A DNA stretch of 64,000 nt. Source: Megalonaias nervosa (lineage: Eukaryota; Mollusca; Bivalvia; Unionida; Unionidae). Below are positions 55,986 to 64,000 of this stretch, one piece after another. Below the pieces are notes generated by a model that was given only the letters and a program-made list of their open reading frames with translations, had not been told where the DNA came from and made no database searches. Both the position numbers and the translations under genes were made by a program. The DNA lies in assembly GCA_016617855.1 (NCBI GenBank), contig JAECUM010093599.1, positions 1 through 64,000 on the forward strand, written 5' to 3'. Each line of letters starts with the position of its first letter. The stretch's first letter is position 1.

Positions 55986-56312
55986 ACATGATATAGCCAA
56001 CAATGTATTAAAAGTGATGCTTATCAACAAATAAATCCATATAAAACATGCATTGTACAATCATACATCCTAGAGCAAAACTTGCATAAAAACAGTTTCA
56101 CCTCACGCAAATGAAAGATCACTTCAAAATACATGTACATCTCACAATGGACAATGCTCAACAGACAGCTTTGTGATTTGCTTGGAATTTTAATAAGAGT
56201 GACAGACTATTTGGAAAATAAGAATCTTAATGATAATTATCTTTACAATGACAGGATGTTTATTCTATGCAAGAAGGTTCCCGCCATTATGGTATTTTAC
56301 AAATGTTGACAT
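55986..56312. other. Unassigned spacer
   Basis: No gene or repeat recognised. Confidence 0.45.
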
Positions 56313-56320
56313 GCATATTC

Positions 56321-56531
56321 CAGTGGCGTAGCTTGGGGAGGGCGGGGGGGGGACACTTGTCCCCGGGCGCCATGTGCCAGAGGCGCCAAAATGAGGAAAA
56401 TACAACTATTCGTTATCTCAGATGCACTCGAAGGGTGCGACAAGTTTACGTTTTGTCCCTGGGCGCTAAGTACCGGGGGCGCCAGGTTTATGTTTTGTCC
56501 ACAGGTGCTAAGTACCCTCGCTACACCACTG
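56321..56531. mobile_element. hAT-like non-autonomous element with 8-bp TSD
   Basis: CAGTGGCGTAGC at the left and GCTACACCACTG at the right are near-perfect 12-nt inverted termini. GCATATTC lies at 56313-56320 and 56532-56539, an exact 8-bp target duplication, as expected for hAT transposases. The 211-bp interior is GC-rich (GTCCCCGGGCGCCATGTGCC, GGGCGCTAAGTACCGGGGGC) with duplicated GTTTACGTTTTGTCCCTGG / GTTTATGTTTTGTCCACAGG blocks. No coding capacity; frames across it are by-products. Confidence 0.9.
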
Positions 56532-56627
56532 GCATATTCATATTGACAACAATCTGGACACAGACGTTATGTATAAATACAAGATTATATACTGTGTATA
56601 TATATACACACACATACACAAACTCTA

Positions 56628-56912
56628 TTCATGACAAAAGTTTGCATACGGAAATAAATTCACAATGGCCTTCCTAATTCCTTTTATCTTGAAGGAAAAT
56701 AAACTCCATTCACGGAAATAAATTCAGAATGACCTTCCTAATTCTATTATTTTTGAAGGAAAATAAAGTCTAGTCATGATAAAAGGTGTATACAGAAATA
56801 AATTCAGAATGGCCTTCCGAATTCTATCATTTTTCAAGTAAAATAAAGTCCACTCATAACAAATGATGAGTACAGAAATAAATTCACAATGGCTTCCTAA
56901 TTTAATTATAAT
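56628..56912. repeat. ~79-bp minisatellite, four copies (one shortened)
   Basis: GGAAATAAATTCACAATGGC, CTTCCTAATTCTATTATTTT, GAAGGAAAATAAAGTC and CATGACAAAAG blocks repeat. One unit lacks the CATGACAAAAG block and is about 58 bp. Confidence 0.88.
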
Positions 56913-56963
56913 TTTGTAGCAGCAGAAGCATGTATTAGTGAAGACAAGATTAAACTTAAAGAG

Positions 56964-57074
56964 AAAATCCAGAGTACAATATAACATGTACTCAGTGGAC
57001 TGAGTTCATTTCATTTATAAAATCCAGAGTACAATATAACATGTACTCAGTGAACTGAGTTCATTTCATTTATT
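56964..57074. repeat. 55-bp tandem duplication
   Basis: Two nearly identical units begin AAAATCCAGAGTACAATATA at 56964 and 57019, each containing CATGTACTCAGTGAACTGAG. One internal difference is visible (GTGGACTG/GTGAACTG). Confidence 0.95.
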
Positions 57075-57715
57075 AGAGCTGTACAATACGAGCATAGTGG
57101 CAACCAGTTTAAGAGAAATCAATCTTGAATTTCTCCATTTTTCAGACACAAGACATTTGATGTCTTTCATACAGGGTATTGCATTTTGGCACATAACTGT
57201 AACTTCTAGTTATTGCAGACAAAAATAGTGATTACAAGAGCTTGTATTTTCAGATGAAAACTATCAAATATATTTTCTTTAAAATGAATTGAAATAACAA
57301 ATTCATATTTTGTATTGGAATTTTGTTCCAATACTGCCTTCATGCAAACAATCTGTTTTTTTAAAAGGTTGATTTGAAGTAACATGCTGCTAATTAAGCC
57401 TGGTTGCTAAATACATTAAATCAAAATGACTGAAATAATTGTATTGAACTAACTTTCATGAACAATAAGCACGTATAAAAAAGCAATTCATTCCACATTT
57501 ACTATTTCGAAAAAAAGTACATGCAAATAATCCAACTATCATTGCTCCCTGACACATTAGCACTTAAATTATCCATGATGGTATTAAATCCCTGACAACT
57601 TTTAAAAAATCACATTTTTCAGAATTGCCTCCTTATTGAACATTATTAATATGTTTTTGTATTTTTAATGAACACATTCTGATACAATGTAGACTGTATC
57701 ATGCAAAACATTAAT
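57075..57715. other. Unassigned spacer
   Basis: AT-rich with no recognised gene or repeat. Confidence 0.45.
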
Positions 57716-57842
57716 AGGAACTAAGTGCCTTTCTCAAGGAAACACTGACATAATCAATAAGAGTTAGCCTGGGAATGTATCAAACTCATGACCCTTGCAT
57801 CAAGAGTCCAGTGCTCTACCAACTGAGCTACCTTTGCTCCCC
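57716..57842 (-). mobile_element. tRNA-Lys-like SINE
   Basis: Minus strand: AGGTAGCTCAGTTGGTAGAG (clear A box), CACTGGACTCTTGATGCAAG (anticodon-stem region with CTCTTGA, Lys-like), GGGTCATGAGTTTGATACAT (weakened B box), then CAGTGTTTCCTTGAGAAAGG, then CACTTAGTTCC. It is not a functional tRNA: the acceptor stem does not pair and a SINE body follows. Confidence 0.8.
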
Positions 57843-58599
57843 TTATTGTATACATATAAAACCCAATGCTCATGTACTGAAAATAAAGACAGGTGGTCAT
57901 AGCAGGATTGAGAGAAATTATGCCAGAAAAATGATGTTTATTTAGTAGAAGATGAATCCCATATTTTTGTGTTTGTCAAACTTATGACCATTTAAGAAAA
58001 AAATATTTTAATGAAGTTTATTATTTCTTCCCATATGTACAAAAATTTGTATCTGTCATGAGTCATAGTTAATATATTAATTATAAGAAATCTTTCTTAC
58101 TATATCAATTCGGCTTTTTATCTTAGACAATCTTTGATAACTCAGATGAATGGTGAATAATACACTTAGAGTTAGTAACATCTTTTTAATATTACTCACA
58201 AATTATAGGAAATTATTTATGCATGCTCATGATGAACATCATATTTAACTTCTTTACACCTTGCCACACATTATATTTACTTGCATTATATTTTGTAAAA
58301 TGGGCTGGTGTCCTAAATTACTGAATAAAGTATATTATTATTATTAAAACCCAATGTATGATAAAACCCTACCAAATGACGGACCACTCTGGTTTTATGA
58401 CCACTACCCTTCTTGTAAAGAGTCCAATGATCTGTGAACTTGACCAGCAAGCTTTTATTTTACAGTATCCAAATCTACATTAAAAACTATCTTTCCAAGT
58501 TTAGCATATCATAAAAATTCAACATTTGTATTACCTACATTTAGTACAAGCAATCAGAAATGAAAAAGAAACACCGACAACAAAATATGTTGCTGTACT
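57843..58599. other. Spacer with a possible LINE 3' end
   Basis: TTACTGAATAAAGTATATTA followed by (TTA)3 at 58318-58345 resembles the 3' end of LINE family B, but no coding remnant precedes it. Nothing else recognised. Confidence 0.45.
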
Positions 58600-58797
58600 T
58601 GATGGGCAGTATACCAGCTGGAGGAAGAACAAAGGGAAAACCAAGGGATGAACTACCCACCATGGGAAGCTGCTGTTAAGTTTTCTCACACACCCATGAA
58701 GGCCAAGCTATAGACTCAAACCCACCCAGACTGAGGTGAAGTATCAGTGATCTGTAAAGAAGAGCCCCTTAGACCACTCAGCCACCTGAGGCTATAA
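58600..58797 (-). mobile_element. tRNA-Leu/Ser-like SINE, 3' shortened
   Basis: Minus strand: AGCCTCAGGTGGCTGAGTGG (A box), CTAAGGGGCTCTTCTTTACA, GGGTTTGAGTCTATAGC (B box), then GTGTGTGAGAAAACTTAACA and TTCCTCCAGCTGGTATACTG. The terminal CGTTAAACCC-type 3' end is lost. Confidence 0.82.
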
Positions 58798-59650
58798 CAA
58801 AATATGCAAATCTGGTATTATTTGTGACTAAACTGTACATTTTGCAACATGATTTTGTTACAACCCAAAACACTATGAATGCATAAGTCTTGGGGATAAC
58901 AACAAATATCTTCAACATCACCAATTCACACCCTCAAAAAAATTACATATACACACCAAATACATTTTCATCCCAAACTCGGTACGAATTTTGAAAAGCA
59001 TATGCAAAGGAGGCATGAAGATTCTTTAGTTTGAACAAAATTATTGATGTGCATTTCTGATGCAAGCCAATAAACAGCTCTATTAATGCATGATGGGTAA
59101 TAGCTGACTATACCACTGAAATGGGACTTACTGCTTTGTATATGGTTTTATTACTTAAGTTATACTAAATCTTAATGCTGTATAATGCTACTGATGTATA
59201 CTAAAACTGTTCCCATAGTCATATTTTAAAATTGGTGACTCAAAAATATACCTTACAAATTGAATCCTATACCAACCCACCACCATAAATTACCCCCCCC
59301 CCAACAAGATCTTTAAACCACTCCCCCGAAAAAAAACACTTAAAAATGCACCACTTAAACATATCCCCACCCCAACAAAAAAATAGTACAAACCTTCTGA
59401 GTATCAAAATATATTTTTGTATCCCGTTAACTATCCAGCCTACCACTCCCTCCCCCCCCCCCACGTCAACTATTTACCCCAACGGCGCCTCACAAGTTTT
59501 CATTCATTCGTTTGGTTGTCAATACCTTAAAGGCTGAATACAGATTGACAATTCAAAATGACCTATCCCAAAAAGAGATACTTTGGCATTTTTCTACCTT
59601 TGCTATCATTTTAACATATAATATACTGAATAAATAAATAATTATCAACA
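58798..59650. other. Spacer with C-rich plus strand
   Basis: C-runs at 59294-59302 and 59448-59462 make the minus strand G-rich. No gene or repeat family recognised. Confidence 0.45.
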
Positions 59651-59663
59651 TATTGTTCTACAG

Positions 59664-59732
59664 GTGCGAGGCGCTGTCATAGAAAAGAACAGGCACACAG
59701 AGCAGGGCTGTCACACCACGGAACTTGCTCTT
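59664..59732 (+). other. 69-bp exon-like segment (candidate exon)
   Basis: It follows TATTGTTCTACAG (good 3' splice site) and precedes GTAAGG (good 5' splice site). It is exactly 23 codons, open in frame 1 as VRGAVIEKNRHTEQGCHTTE plus LAL, and richer in GC than its surroundings. The minus strand has a weaker pair of splice sites (ACAAG before it, GTAGAA after) and is also open, so the strand is uncertain. I recognise no family. Splice consensus alone is weak evidence. Confidence 0.3.
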
Positions 59733-59864
59733 GTAAGGATTAGTATTTAGTAATTTGTATGCTCACCTTATTTCAACAAAATAATTCTGGAGTTTGTTTG
59801 TGGTACTTTTCCCTATACGTCTTGACGCTACAGACTCTTCACGCCTTACTTTCCACTTTCTCAC

Positions 59865-59995
59865 CTGAAATTCCAGGAAAATATCTCAACACATACAAAG
59901 AATTTTGAGGAACTCGAGCCGTTCGGTCCGGACTTATTAAGTAGATAGTGCTACGGTAGCTTATTCCATTTTTGATTGGTTATTGGTGGGTCATC
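59865..59995 (-). promoter_or_regulatory. Candidate minus-strand promoter and first exon
   Basis: On the minus strand CCCACCAATAACCAATCAAA (two CCAAT motifs, 59972-59990) is followed by a CpG-bearing stretch (GTCCGGACCGAACGGCTCGA) and then GGAATTTCAG|GTGAGAAAG, a strong 5' splice site with the exon ending at 59865. No start codon with an obvious coding sequence is seen, so the exon would be 5' untranslated. If real, the gene would run left, which would explain the intron-like character of much of the window. Confidence 0.3.
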
Positions 59996-60362
59996 AAGGT
60001 CAATAGGCAGGGTGTGGATGGGTGTTAACCGCGAAATTTAATATTAGTTCCAATGACGATTTCATCTAATTTAAATAATATTCTGCCTTTTAAGTGAAAA
60101 CTTTGTACAAAATATATACTGATCAAATATACTATAATAAACTATAAAGTATTTATTGTGAGTAACGAGAGTGATGCCATCATGGCAACTATGCAAACAA
60201 ATACAACAAACTTTTATCTGTAATTTACGACCCTTGGATACCTCAGGCAAGTATTCATTGAAACGGATACTGTGGGATTATGTAATTTAATTAGTTTTAT
60301 AAATCGTACAAATTTCTACACATGAAAACAACTTTTAAGTAAGGAAATTTGAAACCGGTTGC
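59996..60362. other. Unassigned spacer
   Basis: CpG is more frequent than in the left part of the window. Nothing specific recognised. Confidence 0.4.
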
Positions 60363-60600
<238 letters not shown>

Positions 60601-61600
60601 TGCAGTAAATATACTATAAAATATACATATAGGAGCTGGGAACGTAGCGAGGGTATCCAGGTTCGTTATCTAAATCACAAAAGAAGAAATTTGTGAAGCT
60701 CACTCTTAAAAGAAGCGAGTGTTCGTGTTTGTTAATATTCGGCAACACTGCTGCAGAATATGTACAAGATGTTTTTGCACAGAGACGTCTTGAATTCAGG
60801 CAAATAAAGATTACAGTTTGAAATAGATTGTGTGAATGGAAATTTGGAAGCTGAAATTATGAGACATTTTCTATTTGTAGACCTATTTTAGGAAATGATT
60901 TTAAGTCCAAATAGCTTTTAAGTACGTTAATCTATAATTTAAAGGTAATCGCAGTAAATTAACGAACAAATGTGTGGACGAATAGCCTTACATTGTAATA
61001 ACTATAGAGGCTCGTTTTTGAAATTTAACTGTGTGGTTAAGATCAGTAGCACTGAGTAGTCTGAAAGTAGGCTTTTGACTTTTTTGTCCCTTTGGATCTC
61101 GGCCATCCGTCCTTCGTCTCTACCTTCCATGACATATTTAGTCCAAAAGTGATTTTATCACTTTTAATTTTGTTCATACACGTGAGCCAGTCAAGGTGGA
61201 GGGGGGGGGGTCGTGTCGAGTCTCGGAGGGATGTCAGTGCCCCAAAGAGTTCAAAAAAAGGGCAAAACCTTTGATAATCATTAGATTTGGTTGCATACGG
61301 TAGCGATCGATACTACCCAGGCAACTCACAATGGAAGCTGCTTTTTCTTTGCGTAAACAGTGTTTTCCCTTTTATTGGCTTTAACTTTGTCACGTGCCCC
61401 CTACGGAATTATTAGTAACCCCGAAGAAAGACGGATAATTTAAAAGTTAAATAGGTCCGACCCCTAGTCAGCAAATCCGACGGTTAGGTGTCAAAATATA
61501 AAATTAATAAGGTGAACGTTATAACAGTTTAATAAACTATATCACGGTATTCCACAATTACAAGAAAATTTTTCAATGCAATTACTTCTAATCAATACAC
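60601..61600. other. Low-repeat region with promoter-like motifs
   Basis: No interspersed repeats recognised. TTTTATTGGCTTTAAC (reversed CCAAT) and TTTGTCACGTGCCCCC (CACGTG E-box) lie at 61373-61402. A run of ten G's occurs at 61201-61210. No coding frame is convincing. Confidence 0.4.
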
Positions 61601-63130
61601 GACCCATCCAAATTGCCAATTATTTCATCCCGCGGAACTTCCGGTACCCTCGTTTCCGTTCTCTCGGCCCTCCTTGTCAGTACTTTAGGTACCCTAGTTT
61701 CCGTTCTCTCGGCCCTCCTTCCTTGCACAACTGACTATCTCTACGTGCGCTCCACGTCTTCTCCTCGCTAATCGTCGAGAGGCGTCCGATCCCACCTGGA
61801 AAGCTTCCTCAGAAGCCTTTGTTCCAATCTCGTTCGAAGTTCCTAGAACTCCCATTCCCGCCCTTTTAGCGAGCTCACAAGTTCGGCACTCGGAGCGCAG
61901 TCTAGTGTCTCCAACTTCCCTACGTCTGCCCTCGCCAATATCTAGACAATGCACTCTTTCTTTCACAATGGATGTAATAGAATAATGTCTGGCTGCGTGA
62001 GAAACCTGCCTAAAATTCGATTATCTTAGTTCTGATTGGATACCGGTGGTCTCTTTGAAAACGGTCTGGGATGGTATCACTGAGGTGTTATAATGTCGGG
62101 TTTCTGGCCTCTAAGCCTAAGCCGACTGGTGTCATCACTGTTAATTGCTAACAAACAGAGTTTCTCGCCCTGCGGCAACGTTCTTCAAAGGAAATAACCG
62201 CGAATTTGACCGTAAGGCAATGGCTAAATCACGGACAGGTAGTTTCTTTGCTTCAGAATCGGTCTAAAGTCGTAATATTATATAACACGTATTGACATTA
62301 CCCAAAGTACTTTGAATTACGAATTCTATCAGAAGTCATTTTAAAACATGAGGCAGGAATTGTTAACAAATTTTCTCACACAACGTGACAAACTTTTTGT
62401 GAATCCGCGCTGTTTCTTATTTGTGCTTGTAACTGTGATTTTCCATTTCCACCAGCACGATCTCAAACTCGACTGCACTGATTATTTTATCATCGATTGC
62501 CACCGAATATAGTTAACTACTCGTTGTGAGAATGTTCTGTGCGGCTGATAACAATTCGGAATGAACGCGTACTCATAAATGCAGTCGTATCGAAATTAAT
62601 TTGCTAGCAACACCAGAGACACCAGTTAAATCCAATAATAATTCTGACTGGTGCACCTACAATGGTTGGTGTTTTCGTGACTCCAGTCACACCAATACCA
62701 AAAGTTGCTTCTACGACAAGACGGCAAATAGCATCTACAATCAGCACGGTTCTCTTGGTAATTTAATTTCGCAGCTGTTGTTTCGTTTCGATTATTTCGA
62801 TTATTTTTTTCACCTGGTAAGACTGACGGTCAGTCGCAGTTCTTTGCCACGTTTGCTAAGCCCCAGCTATAAAGTCATGTATAAGCTACAATATTATTGC
62901 GGAGTTGTGTTTGATGTCGGAATCTTGAATCGGCAAAGGCGACCGCTCGCATCATTTGACAAAGGTTTGTAGTTATCACACCTAGGTGTTAAATAATATT
63001 CCTAAGATCAGAGGGAAGCCCGCGGGGTGAACGAGGCGTGTTCTCATCCGTCCCCACGTTGACAGACAGCGAGAGGGACATGTTCGCTAAGTTTGGTTGG
63101 GTCGGTCCACAGCGACATCCAATCGGAATT
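61601..63130. promoter_or_regulatory. CpG-rich, promoter-like region
   Basis: CpG density rises sharply (CATCCCGCGGAACTTCCGGT, CTCGTTCGAAGTTCCTAG, AAGCCCGCGGGGTGAACGAG). GGAACTTCCGG at 61635-61645 contains an ETS-type core on the minus strand. Reversed CCAAT (CTGATTGGAT) occurs at 62033. Two frames, 61694-61966 minus (90 codons, Arg/Glu-rich) and 62601-62972 plus (123 codons), have no recognisable domain. They may be chance openings in a stop-poor GC-rich region, so I do not call them genes. Confidence 0.45.
61643..61721. repeat. 45-bp tandem duplication in the CpG-rich region
   Basis: GGTACCCTCGTTTCCGTTCT, CTCGGCCCTCCTT at 61643 repeats with one change (CTAG) at 61688. Confidence 0.92.
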
Positions 63131-64000
63131 GAGATAGAGGGTGTGATTACAATTCGACGCGAATTATACCTTAATTGTAAATTAAAAGTTAGTTTTCGCC
63201 TAGACAGATTCTGAGAAATAGAGTTACTCTGGGGAAGCCAATCGTAATTTGGCAGTAAAACTTACAGGTAGATTCTAAGGAAAGACAAAGCTTCGAAAAG
63301 GTCAGTAAGTTATTTGCTCGATTTTTGCAGAATATTACGGCATCATAATTGTAATTATTTGTAGTATGTATACTTAAATACTGGGATCGTTTAGTATGTA
63401 GAATTACCTTTGTATTGTTTCATTTACATGCGTATTTGAGAAATTGGCTGAGTTTTACGTAGAGAATTATGTAGATTGTTAGCTTGTGGTCAGAATTAAT
63501 TTTGTAATTCACTATTAGGTTATTTCGTAGTAAACCAGTGCATTTATTAATGAGTTATGTTAGAATTTACGAATGCTTGAATGGTGAGTTTGGAAACTGG
63601 TTGAAGTATGTAAGATTATTTACTATGGACGTATGCGTGTATCAGAGCATGGATATTTGAATATTTGTGTACTTTGTATGAGTGTAAGGTAAAGGAATGC
63701 GTCTGATTATTGTGAGATTGTTTAGTTAACGGGATTAGGAATATGAATTCATGTGACAGAATTTATTATAAGAAGTAATTGATACCGTGCTGTATTATGA
63801 CGTTTGTTTTACCGTATAAGAACGCATGGGTATCTCGATGTGAATGAATGCGTGACCGAAGAAATTAAATAGCCGTTTTCTGATGATAATCTGTGTGTAG
63901 TGTGAGATGAGAGAGCTCAGGAAAAATATTGTACCGTCCTTGTGTTTTCACAGGAGGCTTTTTAGGGGACAGAACTTCCGGTTCAGTTGAGTCCCGAGTC
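63100..64000 (+). promoter_or_regulatory. Candidate plus-strand gene start (promoter, exon 1, intron 1, acceptor)
   Basis: CATCCAATCGG (63115) and GAAGCCAATCG (63233) are CCAAT motifs. CTTACAG|GTAGAT (63267) or AAAAG|GTCAGT (63300) could be weak donors. From 63310 to 63940 the plus strand is rich in T and G over A and C, as intron strands often are. It ends in a pyrimidine tract, GTCCTTGTGTTTTCACAG (AG at 63952-63953), a good acceptor. The 47 bp after it stay open in one frame (GFLGDRTSGSVESRV) but are too short to identify. Inference only. Confidence 0.3.

Noticed and set aside
61694..61966. 90-codon minus-strand frame rich in Arg and Glu
   Set aside because: Its composition follows the GC-rich DNA and its 3' end runs into a 45-bp duplication. 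No family recognised.
62601..62972. 123-codon plus-strand frame
   Set aside because: It lies in CpG-rich, promoter-like DNA where stops are rarer. No motif recognised, and part of it is also open on the minus strand. Kept only as a remark.

Overview
This window is animal nuclear DNA, AT-rich and dominated by repeats, with no intact protein-coding gene that I can identify. Degenerate ~150-200 bp arrays carrying phrases such as GGGCAATAACTC and GGGCCATAACTCC, abundant tRNA-derived SINEs, many minisatellites and (TTA)n/(TA)n microsatellites suggest a mollusc, probably a bivalve or gastropod. That assignment rests on general familiarity, not on a marker gene.

Layout. From 1 to 59.6 kb the DNA looks intronic or intergenic. 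It holds: (a) 18 copies or fragments of one ~215 bp palindromic MITE with two internal hairpins; (b) three groups of tRNA-derived SINEs, several with readable target-site duplications (TSDs); (c) three probable solo LTRs, two of one family with 4-bp TSDs and one of another family with a 5-bp TSD; (d) fragments of at least two LINE families; (e) a mariner transposase pseudogene split by a SINE; (f) single non-autonomous elements of hAT, pogo/Tigger, TTAA-flanked foldback and CAGGGTTC-ended types; (g) more than 20 minisatellite arrays with units of 24-80 bp; and (h) a ~490 bp direct duplication at 53.2 and 55.4 kb.

From about 59.65 kb to the end, interspersed repeats become scarce and CpG, CCAAT, E-box and ETS-like motifs appear. 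This looks like promoter/first-exon DNA. I infer a possible minus-strand first exon ending at 59865, a 69-bp exon-like segment at 59664-59732, and a possible plus-strand gene start near 63.1 kb with a 3' splice site at 63953. None of these can be tied to a protein.

There is no operon-like gene set. The connected story is the insertion history: SINE into mariner (38.5 kb), SINE then LTR into a 41-bp minisatellite (40.6-42.3 kb), a foldback element into a ~60-bp minisatellite (30.5 kb), MITEs probably splitting a LINE (24.8-25.2 kb), and SINEs into tandem arrays (5.4, 7.1 and 51.8 kb).
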